DNA of 64,000 nucleotides from Marchantia polymorpha subsp. ruderalis (Eukaryota > Streptophyta > Marchantiopsida > Marchantiales > Marchantiaceae), in assembly GCA_037833965.1 (NCBI GenBank), contig AP031356.1:24326501-24390500 (forward strand). Reading direction: 5' to 3'. The notes beneath the pieces are model-generated. The model was not told the DNA's origin and did not search any database. It saw nothing but the letters and a program-made list of their open reading frames with translations. Positions 32,093 through 43,169 of this stretch are shown in pieces; position 1 is the first letter of the stretch, and the number at the start of each line of letters is the position of its first letter. The translations under genes and the position numbers were made by a program.

Positions 32093-32304
32093 AGGGGAAA
32101 AACCCCGACGCGTAAGGCTCAACTCGAAGAACTGACAGTTCTTCGAGTTCGCCACGAATATAACCCACGGGAGGTGTCGACTCCATCCAACGTTCCTCGC
32201 CCGTCTGCCGCGGCCCAACGTTAGCCGACTCCCAACGTTCCCCGACTCCATCTCGAACTCAACGTGTCTCCACTCAAATCGACCCAACGTCTCGAGCCAT
32301 GACA
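32093..32304 (-). repeat. Shared LTR segment of the PHD-tailed element (left copy)
   Basis: Nearly the same as 46493-46704. In element orientation it holds a TATA-like GTTATATTCG (32154-32163) and a near-perfect palindrome just downstream (32120-32148). It ends in GGGGTTTTTCCCCT before the join to copy F. Confidence 0.85.
32120..32148 (-). repeat. 29-bp palindrome at the start of R
   Basis: Arms 32120-32133 and 32135-32148 are 14-nt exact reverse complements (AACTCGAAGAACTG) around one base. The palindrome is about 10 bp downstream of the TATA-like box in element orientation, so it overlaps the expected transcription start. The right LTR copy keeps it with one change. Confidence 0.85.
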
Positions 32305-32415
32305 GTTGTCGTGCGACTCAGTATCGCCATACATCATACATCGCTGACATGCTCTACTCACAACTCACACATACATACACAAGGAACGAGAGTGTCCACA
32401 CGCAAAGGTATCACA

Positions 32416-32427
32416 ACTCGCCCCCCT
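32416..32427 (-). promoter_or_regulatory. Polypurine tract and LTR start of the PHD-tailed element
   Basis: On the minus strand AGGGGGGCGAGT runs directly into TGTGATACC at 32415. It lies about 150 bp past the pol stop. This is the expected plus-strand primer site and start of the 3' LTR. Confidence 0.65.
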
Positions 32428-32576
32428 AGCTGGCGGTCAGGTCCCTCTGACTCCCAGGTAGCCCTATCTACAACTACATGCTATGCACCTTCGTGGGTGC
32501 GCGAACCAGTAGGCCGGGTGCTATGTTGCCCCATCGTTAGTCGCCTATCTGCAATTCATAACATGTGAAGATCAAG

Positions 32577-35470
32577 TCATCTACCCTCTGAAGTACATCG
32601 AGGACAAACCCACCGTCCAGTAGGAACAACATCGATAGGTGGAGTCAAGCACGACATGTGCCATCCCCTAGAACACCTATCACACACCAACATATGGGCC
32701 GCCTGATCAGTTGACCCACATAACATGCACCTCAATCCGGCACGTACAATCGCCAAGCTTGGATCCATAGTACCATCCACGTTTGGGAGGTGGCATGGCG
32801 CACAGTTGCGCACATGATCCTTCCAAACGACACCGTCACGACCCTCCAACATGAGAACTCCAGAAGGTAACACCTCTCGCACTCGCAGGATAGTGCGTCC
32901 TGCCGTCACATCCAACGTAGTCGGTGCGGTCTGCTGTAGATAGACGTAGTCTCCCACGCGGAACCTACGAATCGATGGTCGATAACCTCCTCCTCGAATA
33001 GTTGCATACCGCAACGTATCTCGGTGCTGAGCAATCGCAAGGTTCTCAAACGCTGCAGGCATAACTCTCCGGAAGAGCACTACACGTTGAGAACACACTC
33101 TCACCCACATATCTGGATCATCAAGGTTCACCACCTCGCTAGACTCACGACGAATCGCTGCAGGCAAATCTGGATCTCGGCCGTACAATAGAAAATATGG
33201 TGAAAACGAAGCCAAGGATGCTTGACGACTGAATCGATATCCCATGGCCAACCATGGTAACTGAATATCCCAGTCCCCAAGATGCCCCTTCTGTAGGCCA
33301 TACTTGCGCAACGCTCTCTTCACCGTCTGTACCATCCGCTCAGCCAAACCATCCGCCTCTGGATGATCTCGGGAAGTAGTCCGGTGATCAATCAGCGTCT
33401 TGTCACACAAGACCTGAAACTCACCCTGAAACTCTGTCCCCTGATCGGTCAACACCTCAGCTGGTGCACCAAAGTGACTAAGCACCCTGTCAAGGAAAGC
33501 ATATGCTACTCCCTCACTCGCCTTGTCAGGTAATGCCACTAACTCAATCCACTTGGAGAAATGCTCCGCCATCACTAACACATACCGATGATGTCGTGTA
33601 GTCAAAGGTAGTGGTCCAGCAAAGTCCAAACTCCAACGGTAACCCAATCCCATGATAGGTAAGGGATGTAACTCTGGTGTCGGGGCATTGAACGATGCCC
33701 TCACTCGATCACAAACTATGCAACGTGATACCAACTGCTGCACCTGCGTATGCATACCACGCCACCAATACTGACATAGGAGTAAGCTGTACGTACGCTT
33801 CACTCCAAAATGTCCCAACTCCTCATGAGCATGCCTCACAATGCGTGCTCTCTGAGTTGGATGCGGTACTACCCGTACCCTACCGTCCTCCCACACTCGG
33901 AGAACATGTGCTCCCTCCAATCGGTATCTCTTCGCCCTCTGGAGAACACGATCTCGCTCCTTGGCACCCACTGTGCCTGGCACCATACTGGTCCGTAGGA
34001 ACTCCAACACCAACGCATCATCGTGAACATCACGCTGGTCCACACCACCATCCTCAACCTCAGGATCCGAAGACTGACTATCTACTCTCTGACTAGAGTA
34101 AGATGTCAAGTGGTCCTCACTGCTAGAGGCCCCACAAAACCAACACATGAAGGCCGATGCATGCCAACCGGGCACCATCTCCTCATCAACCTCACCATGC
34201 CACCTAGCTCCAGTGTCATCCTCCTGGCTAGTGCATGGGTTCCGACTCAAACCGTCGGCATCCAGGTTCGCAACTCCAGGCCTATGCACCACCTGAAAGT
34301 CGTACTCCTGTAAGATGAGAGCCCACCGTGCAAGCTTCCCTGTGAGCTTGTCAGACTCCATCAACCACTTGAGCGGTTGATGATCGGTAACAAGGGTAAA
34401 CTGCGTACCAAACAAGTAACACCTGAAGTGTGCCACAGCCCACACCGCTGCCAAACACTCTCCCTCGTACGAACTATACCGCGACTCTGCTGCATTGTTC
34501 GAACGACTAGCGTACGCAATCACAAACTCCTTGCCCTCATCATCACACTGCGTCAACACCGCTCCAAGTCCCAACATACTCCAATCAGTGTGCAACTGGT
34601 ATGGTCGATCTCTGATAGGTCTCCTCAAGATGGGAGCGGCCACCAACCTGGCCTTGAGCTCAACAAAAGCTCTCTCCTGCTCATCTCTCCATTGCCACTC
34701 CTGATCCGACTTCAGCAACTGGTTCAAAGGCTTCGCTATAGCACTGAATCCCTTCACATATCTCCGGTAATAGTTCGCCAAACCCATGAATGCACGAACT
34801 CTACTCACATCCGCTGGACGAGGAATGCATGCAATAGCCTCCACCTTTGCCTGCTGAACTCCCAAACCACCTGGGTAGATCACATGACCCAAGTACTCCA
34901 CCTTCTCCTGGAAGAACCTACACTTCCTAGGATGTAACCGCAGACCATGAGCCCTCAACCGCTCAAGCACAATCTGCAAATGTATCTGGTGTTGCTCCAC
35001 CGTGTCGCTAAACACCGAGATATCATCAATGTAACATCTGACGAAATCTAGCCCCACTAGAATCCTGTCCATCACTCTCTGGAACTCGGCAGATGCATTC
35101 TTCAACCCAAAGGGTAAGAATCTCCACTGATACAAACAATCCTTGCCGTGAGAGTTGACACCCCAAAACGCTGTCTTGGCCTTGTCCTCCTCTCGAATCG
35201 GCAACTGGTGGTATCCCGCCCGAAGATCCAAAGTACTAAAAATCTTCGCATGTCCCACCACATCGAAGATCTCCTGAGGTGTAGGCATGGCATACTTATC
35301 GGCCTTCGTCTGCCGATTGATAGGACGGTAATCTCCACACATCCGCCTATCCGTGTAGTTGCCATGTACATCCTTCTTCGCTGGCATAATAGTGGGTGAA
35401 GCATACTCACCATGCGACAACTCCACTAACCCAGCCTCCAATAACTCCAACGTCCGACTCTTAATCAAGG
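32577..35470 (-). CDS. Pol of the PHD-tailed Ty3/gypsy element (RT-RNase H-integrase-PHD), start cut by insertion
   Basis: The frame reads on past 35470 into inserted giant-LTR DNA; that part is not its own. RT contains CGDYRPINRQT, LPFGLKNASAEFQRVMD and CYIDD. RNase H has LHTDWS and the EGECLA and TDHQPL blocks. The integrase zinc module is HEELGHFG...CIVCDRV. The core shows LDFAGPL, VLTDQGTEFQG and GLAERMV (D, D, E). A GPY-like region is followed by a 52-residue tail with CMLCG, CDRCSRGWHMSC and CPRC. This is the C4-H-C3 pattern of a PHD finger, immediately before the stop. In chromoviruses a chromodomain sits here, so a histone-reading role in target choice is a reasonable inference. The visible pol part looks whole. 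Confidence 0.93.
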
Positions 35471-38400
35471 CGCGAATTCCGCCTACGCGGAAGGGGGAAT
35501 CAAGTTTTGTCCTATGCGCGGACGAAGGCGTTCGCCTGTGCACAGGCGAAGTAGGGTTAGGGGAGGCGCGAAGTCCGCCTACGCACAGGTCGCCTGTGCA
35601 CAGGCGCTTCGGCGTCGGCGGAGAATCCGCCTTGGGCCCTAGAAATGCGCCTTGTGAGGTAGAAAGTGTACGGCGCCTTCCGCGCCAACGCAGCGCCGCG
35701 TACGGCGGAAGAGCCGCCAGAGTAATCAAATCGGTACGGACCATGCGGACGGGACGGGTGGATGCGCTCTTGGACGGACGGAGTTGCGGTGGCGAAAGCG
35801 CCGACGAAGAGACAAGGAACGGACCGACTGGACGGAGACGGCTGACCACGGTCAACGCCTTCCGCGCCAGCGCAGCGCCGCGCACGGAATTCGCCTGCGC
35901 ACAGGAGAACGCCTGTGCACAGGAGGATGTTCAAGTTCCGCGCCGGCGGAGCATCCGCCGAGGCTCCTGCCTGCGCACAGGCAGGAGTTGAACTTTTGTC
36001 CGACATGCGGACACACGCGTCAAGGCAGAGGGGGATTGGCCGAGGGGCGGTACGAACAAGTGTACCGCGCAAGGCGGAAAACTCGCCTTCGGCGCTACGC
36101 CCCCATGTCCGCGGGGTAATACGCTCACGGAGTTCAAATCCGCCAATTCGAGCGTGAGAGTTTAATCGACGACGGCGGAGCGTGAAGCCGCGCGTGAGAG
36201 CGAAGACCGTTCCAGCGTACAGCCGGCGCGGCCATCAAGTGAGACGTTCTTCACGAGCAAGAGCCGACCATGACCTTCGACCGGGCGGCGGAGAACGTTC
36301 CATTCTTGAATTCGCGATTCCAATCTCTTGTGCGCGCTGCGCGCATCCATCTGCTGGCTGCTAAACATTCTCGACGTCGCCGCACGGGAGATTTCTTGTT
36401 GATTGAGGGAGAAGTGAATGCGCGTGATTTGGAATTGAGGGCGATTAGAGTTTGCCGAGAGAGAAAGAAGCTCGGGCGGTGCGGAAGTAGAATGAGCGGG
36501 CGAGCGAACCCCAGGAACGCAATGACGAGACCGAGCAGATTGCGGATGGTGCCACTTCGCCTACCACAGAACGGGCTGCGCGCTTTCGAGGAGCGCTTAA
36601 TAGCAAGAAAGCTCGATTTCTTGCTATGGGGATGGAACTACATCTGTGCGAATATGGTGCGCGAGTGGCTAGAGCCACAGGGACCACCCTCGCGCGGATT
36701 GCGTCCGCATGTTGACCGGTGGACAGTCCAAGATTGGGCGCAGGCGTTGGGAAGATGTGCTGGCATGCCAGGGCACCTCCTTTTCGACAGTGAGAGCATC
36801 AAGGTGACCAAGCAGGAAGAGGCGCAATTTGTGGAGCTGTTCAAGACCGGGAGGTCTACCAAGAATGGGTACAGGACCCGTGATTACAAGGATCGATTTC
36901 GCCGGACTTTGTCCGCGGCGCTGATGCAATTACTGCAGCCGCACCGCGCCTGCTACATCACATTGTGGCAGGTCTCTTTTGTGGAGTGCGTCATCGAGGG
37001 AACTCCAATTCACTGGGCGAGCATCCTACACAGGGTGATGCGACAGCACGCGTTTGAGGAGAAGGGGGGAACTCTAAACCATCTTTCTCCTTTCCTCATC
37101 AATTTTTATCGACAGCGGAATTGTTTGACAGCGGCGGAGCTTGAAGGGTCGGGCCAAGGGCCTCCGGAGTTGCCACGTGCGATGCGGACAGATGTTCCGT
37201 TTGCGCACAGACGAGCCTCCGCGGACGGACGAGCCTCCGCGGACAGGCGTTCACAAGTGGACGTGGATCTACGCTTACGCGTGGGAAGGAGCAGTCCGCC
37301 TGTGCACAGGCGCTCACCTGTGCACAGGTCGCCTGTGCACAGGACACCTCCACACGTGCCGCCTGTGCACAGGCAAGAATCACCCCCGTTCCAACGTAGG
37401 AAGGGGAAGTAGCCGGCGGAAGAACCGCCTACGAGACACCGGCCCTCGGGGCCAGACCCTCCGGCGCACCACGCGCCGCAATTTGCGCCTTCGGCGCCAG
37501 GGCCTTCGAGCCGAGGAGATACGAGCAGGGAGCGTGCGGAGGCCGCACCATCGGCGGGAAGTCCGCCGATAGATGCGCCTTCGGCGGTAGGGCCTATAGG
37601 CCAAGGGACATCGGGCGAGCGGCCCCCGGCCATGTCGCCTTCGGCGATGGATGTCCGCGGCGCTACGCCTGCGGACATCCATCGCCGAGCATCCTGCACA
37701 GGGTGATGCGACAGCACGCGTTTGAGGAGAAGGGGGGAACTCTGAACCATCTTTCTCCTTTCCTCATCAATTTTTATCGACAGCGGAATTGTTTGACAGC
37801 GGCGGAGCTTGAACATTTTCCGCCATTGTCCATCGACCATCCCGGGAAGTATGTGCGGGAGAATGAGGTCGACACTGATGCAGAGGAGTCACCGACTTCT
37901 ACCCCATCAAGGCGGAGGGACGAAGGGAGACATACTCCTGCAGCACGAGTGCCGCGGAAGCGGCGATGGAGGGAAGAGTCTGAAGAGGAGCAGCATCAAG
38001 AACCCTCTGCTCCCATTCGACCGCGGCCGCTGTGCGAGTCATACAGCCGGCCGAAGCAGAAGGCACGCAGACTGGTGTTACCAGCCGACAGTGCGGACAC
38101 GGCGACGATTGCGACGGAGAAAGGAAGTGCGTCGCCAGAGAAGCAGGAGGAAGCGCGGACGACCGCAGGAGCAACGGGCCACGCTGCAACCTCGACGGGA
38201 GAGAGGCCGCCTACGGGCCAAGGACCTCCGGAGTTACCACGTGCGATGCGGACAGATGTTCCGTTTGCGCACAGACGAGCCTCCGCGGACGGACGAGCCT
38301 CCGCGGACAGGCGATCACAAGTGGACGTGGATCTACGCTTACGCGTGGGAAGGAGCAGTCCGCCTGTGCACAGGCGCTCACCTGTGCACAGGTCGCCTGT

Positions 38401-41087
38401 GCACAGGACACCTCCACACGTGCCGCCTGTGCACAGGCAAGAATCACCCCCGTTCCAACGTAGGAAGGGGAAGGAGCCGGCGGAAGAACCGCCTACGAGA
38501 CACCGGTCCTCGGGGCCAGACCCTCCGGCGCACCACGCGCCGCAATTTGCGCCTTCGGCGCCAGGGCCTTCGAGCCGAGGAGATACGAGCAGGGAGCGTG
38601 CGGAGGCCGCACCATCGGCGGGAAGTCCGCCGATAGATGCGCCTTCGGCGGTAGGGCCTATAGGCCAAGGGACATCGGGCGAGCGGCCCCCGGCCATGTC
38701 GCCTTCGGCGATGGATGTCCGCGGCGCTACGCCTGCGGCGTACAAGGCGCCGGCAATTGCGCCTGCGCACGGGCCGGGCACAGCCCCCACGGACCGATCA
38801 AGGGAGCAGCAACAGACGGAGGAGCGGAGTGACTGTCCGCGGGATGAAATTTCGATGCGCGATGCGCAATCAAACCCCGCGCAGCCACCCTCCGCTCGAT
38901 CGCCTTCGGCGGCGGGCGACGGCGGCAGAGAGGACGCGGTAGACAACCAACAAGCGAGCGACGGGGAGGCCGCACGGGTACATTCGCCTTCCGCCTTAGA
39001 CATTTTGGCGACGAGCAGCGAGGCTGCAGCCGTGCCTTCGCAGGCAGCACACGTCGATGACGTGCAGCCCCACTCGGGGCAGTCGCCGACGCAATCAATG
39101 GCGACTGAAATTCTCCACTCGGATGATGACGACGGAGGCTCCACGGAAGAAATGTCAGGAGCAGAAGACACCGAGGAGGAGGAGGAGGAAATTGTTGGAG
39201 CGCCGGCGGCGGCGCTCTCTGAGCAGGTGATTCCGTTGCTGAGGTACTTGGATCGCAAGGTCGATAAATACGCCGACCCACTCCAGCCGGGATCTTACAT
39301 CGAGTTAGTGCGCAGGCGGACTCGCACTAAAGTCCACACCAGCAAGCTGTTAGCTAGAGTGGACCAGGAGTTGAGGGAATTGAAGGAGAAGCATGCATGC
39401 TTGTGGGGCCAGTACAAACTTAATCAGAAATTCTACAAGCACTCCGAGAAGATGAAGGATGAGAAACTGGACGAGCTCACCAAGGAGCAGGTGAAGGTCA
39501 AGGAAGCACTCATTTCTGAGCAGGCCCAGAATCGGATTTTGTCAGAGGAGCTCGTGCGACAGACGCGGTTGTTGGAACAATGTCAGCTCGCACGGCAGGC
39601 GGATGAAGAGTTAATCCGCAGGTTACAGTCAGAGTGTGGCGAATTGAGAGCGCAACGTGCTGAAGCCGAATCGCAATTAGTGATAATTGAAGAGGATCGC
39701 AGGAAGGAGGCGGATCGCACGAAGGTGGAGACGGCGAGGCGTGTCGCCCACTGTCTCAAGGGCTACGCCCACTGGGAAGTGAAGGCGCAGGAGAAACTCA
39801 CACTGCGTGAGTTTGAATTGCGCGCAGCCGGGTTGTTGTCAGGCGACAGTAGGAGTCGGCGGAAGGTAGCAAAGAAGCTCGATGCCTTTCTGTCAAAGGC
39901 ACAGGATACCATGTCCGCCCTCGAGGTGGAGGTGTCCGCGGCGTTGCAGCGTTTGGGACTGCGCAGTCGAGCGGAAGATTGGCAGGGTAGGGAGTTAGTG
40001 CGCGGCAGTCGGCCGCGCAGGAGACGCAGTACAGGTTCCGCGGAGTGTAGTGTAGCGTGGTTCCGTGCAGGCGTGTAGCGTAGTGCAGTGTAGTGCTAGG
40101 TAGGACTTAGAAGGTATAAAATAGTTCCAGGCGTTTTGCCTGGGGTTCTTTCCCAAACTCAGAAGTATAGATCAGGAACCCATTTCCTTTGCGTGTTTGT
40201 GTCCTTGAGTTCTGTCACCACGCACGAGGAGTTACAACTTAGCGTTCCGCATTTTGTAGCTGAAGGCCTTCGGCCAAATGTTCAGAGCTAGTACATTGGT
40301 TAGAGACTTGAGTAGTTCGGATCTGCACCTGCGGGTGACTGCCGATGCTCAGAGCCAGTGACTAGTTAGATACTTGAACAGTTTCGCCCCTACACCTTCG
40401 AGTGTTTCTTTCCGATTGTACTCCTTGGGATTTTTCCCCTGAATGCCAAAGTGAAGTTTTGTTACTTCGTGTAAGCCTTGGTTGTAAATTCAGGTTACGC
40501 TGCAGCAGGTGCCTTGAGGGTAACCCCTGTAGTATTTCTGGGAATGACAAGTGCCTGAGAATTCAAACTCTTCAATAGACTGTTGTTGTGTTACTGGAAT
40601 GTTTCTCCGTGAGTCCTTCAGTGCGGACCTGTGTTCTCTGCGCGTTTTGTGAGTTGAGAGTGTTGTTCACCGCGTATGAGTGACTTCGATCCGAAGTAGG
40701 CAGTCCAAACCGGGTTTCCTACACTAGCAGCAAGCTAGTGGAAGTGTTGTAAAAGCCGGAGTTGGAAGTCACTACCCGCAGCTTCGCCGAGTGTGCTCGC
40801 GAGAGACTTTTCCCCCCTGAAATCTTGAGTAGAGGTCCTAACGGATCTCTGGGTTGTGTTTCTGTAGTTTCAGGTGTGTGTGTGTGTGTTACGCTGCACT
40901 GTGCGACCTCCGAGTGCGCTCCGAGTGGACACTTGCAGTATTTCTGGGAGTGACAGTCGCCTGAGAATTCAAACTCCTCAATAGTCTGTTAAAACGTGAC
41001 ACTTTGTACCCTGTGTGTTCCTCTGTCCCTGTGGGTTCGACCTTTCTACCACTATATTGCAGTTTTAGCCTTTAGTGGGTTATTACA
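35470..41087 (+). mobile_element. Giant-LTR family copy J, inserted between gag and pol of the PHD-tailed element
   Basis: It starts inside the palindrome-rich U3 leader (CGCGAATTCCGCC, equal to about 4656 of copy A), so the first few hundred bp are missing. It ends TTATTACA at 41087. It is nearly the same sequence as copy A throughout and lacks the young Ty3/gypsy insert. It therefore shows the empty site of that element near 35733. It has an internal segmental duplication in the ORF middle. TATA box 40115-40122; (TG)n 40874-40889. Young. Confidence 0.88.
36270..40078 (+). pseudogene. ORF inside giant LTR copy J, with internal duplication
   Basis: It starts MTFDRAAENV at 36270. The open stretch 37703-40078 (791 codons) covers the end of the conserved block, the Pro/Arg middle, the acidic run (DDDDGGSTEE), the coiled coil and the basic end. 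The sequence is near-identical to the ORF at 13309-16449. A segment of the middle occurs twice (about 37145-37680 and 38210-38740), so the copy is rearranged and not whole (about one or two breaks). Confidence 0.75.
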
Positions 41088-41624
41088 CTCACCAAGCGAA
41101 ATACACCGCTCCGGTTGTCCACCATACACACACCAGGGACAACCCTCTCCCGATCAATGGCTGGTCGGGCTGGCAAGGACTCCATCCGTGCCGCTGCCGC
41201 CTGCCATGTCGACTCATCGCTCGATGGAGTTGTAGAGGATAGCTCCTCACCAATAGTCTCACCTATGTCGGCACTCGTAGCAGGGATACTCCCACGTTCA
41301 CACAACGTGGCTGCTGCACGAAAAACTCGAGCCAAGTCGATCCCAGAGTCTATCAGCTCCATAGCTGAAAACAATGGAGATCTCACCACTGAGCTAGCCA
41401 TCCGCGTCACTGCACTAGATGGTGTGTCCGTGTCCACCACACGTGACGTAGATGTCTCAGTCCTCCCACTAAGGCCACTGGGTGGTACAGGTCTCATGGA
41501 TGAAGTACTGCCCACCTCTGACAGCAAAAACGACTGGGGAAGTCTGGCCTGACGCCCACCCTCACCCCTCTGAGGATCCAACTCCCCTGTCGCCCCGCGT
41601 GGCTCTAGAGCTCGAGCTGCACCT
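41088..41624 (-). other. Gag-pol spacer of the PHD-tailed element
   Basis: Open on the minus strand (frame 41072-41650). It is rich in Ser/Thr/Arg with MVDNRSGVFRLVSV near its end, which resembles the stretch just before RT in gypsy elements. I could not recognise a protease active-site motif here. It is interrupted at its 3' side by copy J. Confidence 0.45.
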
Positions 41625-43169
41625 CTAGTCACTGCAACCAATGCCTCCACCTGTGCTGCACGCTAGATAAGGGAAATCCTCTTCCTCGTAAGAGGTGGAA
41701 GTGCTCGCCCCAGAACTCACCATAGCAGCAAGCCTCTGCTCCAACTGCTCAATACGAGCAGCCATCGCGCTCTCTGTAGCCGAAGTAGCACTCGCTACAG
41801 GACGTCCAACTACACCGGCACCTCGACCACCTCTACCAGCACGGCCACCTCGACCTCGAGAAGCATCACCACCACGACCTCTACCACCAGATGTCAACTC
41901 TGGATGAAGGTCAAAACACCGATCTCGAGTATGACCTGCTCGACCACAGTGGTCACACACCACCTGTGCTGACTGGGGTCTAGCCTGTGAACTCTGACCT
42001 CCGGCCTCCTGGGGACAATCTCTCCGCCGATGATCCCCTCCACATGTCCAACATGCTGGTCCCTGCTGCTGGCCAGCAAACGACGGCACTAGTGCACGTG
42101 CCCCTGTATCTCTAGCGGCTGTCTGGTGTCGTGTCTGCGCTCCGCGACCCCCACCACTACCACCACCAAAGGGTCTAGACTGTGCCGTGCTCTGCGGGAC
42201 ACGAGAGGTAGTGGCTGCGTCTCTAGCGAATGAAGAAGTCACCACTCTCTCCTCCACTATGTTAAGCTCAATCTTCTCAGAAAGAGCAAACACATAGGCC
42301 AATGTCGGTGACGCATCGCTCAAGAGGGTAGCATCCCGAACCCTCCGCCGTAGCTCTCTGTCCAGTATCCTGTACCAATACTGGACCGCCTGTGCCTCAG
42401 TTACACCGTGAGTAACTGAGATCAACCGCCGCATACGCGTGTATGCCTCCCGAAGACTCTCACCAGTCTTCCGCTCAAACTCCTGGAGACTCCTCAACTT
42501 CTCCGTCCTCACCCCCTGATAGTTCTTCCTCAACCTCTTGAAGAACTCAGGAATGGGGCTGAACGAAGGTACGCAAGTAGTCTCTCCACTCGTGCTGGCA
42601 ACGCCAACAGCACCGCTGGTGGTACCTGCTCCACTAGTACCATCGGTGATGCTACCACTCGCCCCTCCACTGGTACCAACACCACCCTGGGTGATCGACG
42701 TATAGTTTGGAGACCAATGACGCCTCCATGCGTCAATCTCCACAACATACTCTCTCCCAAACTCATGGTAGTCATCCATGGGAGGCCCCTCCAGATGCTG
42801 AAACAACCCCTTCCATGCAAAGAAGGGTGTAAACAACATGGGGTTACGCAAGAACTGCATATCGCACCACGTGTCAAACTCCTGGATGAAATCATCCAAC
42901 TCAATGGTGCCCACTGCACCAGAGTACCGCCGTGGGCCCTTCATGGCCCCGTACATACTGTCCATGTCCCCAGTCCACGAGTGTGGGACCCTAGACGATA
43001 TCACCACCAAAGATCCGCTATCTGCCACACTCCGCGCCTCTACAACCACTGATGCGCTAGGATGAGGTAGCCGATACCTCAACCCACTCCGCGTAAATCC
43101 TCCACGGTCCTCAACGGAACCCCCAAACTCCTCCGTGATGACTGACTCACCAATCGGCACCACTGCCAC
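41625..43169 (-). CDS. Gag of the PHD-tailed Ty3/gypsy element, up to 514 codons
   Basis: The frame is open from a GTG at 43169. The first in-frame ATG is at 42965 (MDSMYGAMKG), and no ATG lies between it and the upstream stop. A retrotransposon Gag-type region covers about residues 75-310 (FIQEFDTWCDMQF, EFERKTGESLREAYTRMRRL). Two CCHC-type knuckles follow (CWTCGGDHRRRDC near 365 and CDHCGRAGHTRDRC near 395), then an RGG/GRG-rich run (about 415-450) and a short coiled coil (IEQLEQRLAAM). Knuckles plus an RGG box suggest RNA packaging. Start choice is uncertain: splicing, a non-AUG start, or the ATG at 42965. Confidence 0.85.
   Translation of the reverse strand: MAVVPIGESVITEEFGGSVEDRGGFTRSGLRYRLPHPSASVVVEARSVADSGSLVVISSRVPHSWTGDMDSMYGAMKGPRRYSGAVGTIELDDFIQEFDTWCDMQFLRNPMLFTPFFAWKGLFQHLEGPPMDDYHEFGREYVVEIDAWRRHWSPNYTSITQGGVGTSGGASGSITDGTSGAGTTSGAVGVASTSGETTCVPSFSPIPEFFKRLRKNYQGVRTEKLRSLQEFERKTGESLREAYTRMRRLISVTHGVTEAQAVQYWYRILDRELRRRVRDATLLSDASPTLAYVFALSEKIELNIVEERVVTSSFARDAATTSRVPQSTAQSRPFGGGSGGGRGAQTRHQTAARDTGARALVPSFAGQQQGPACWTCGGDHRRRDCPQEAGGQSSQARPQSAQVVCDHCGRAGHTRDRCFDLHPELTSGGRGRGGDASRGRGGRAGRGGRGAGVVGRPVASATSATESAMAARIEQLEQRLAAMVSSGASTSTSYEEEDFPYLACSTGGGIGCSD

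Noticed and set aside
32120-32148. Heat-shock element in the LTR palindrome
   Set aside because: GAA and TTC units are present but their spacing does not fit alternating nGAAn blocks.
35471-35885. Extra N-terminal domain on the PHD-tailed pol
   Set aside because: The frame runs by chance into the inserted giant-LTR leader; the sequence equals that leader in copy A.
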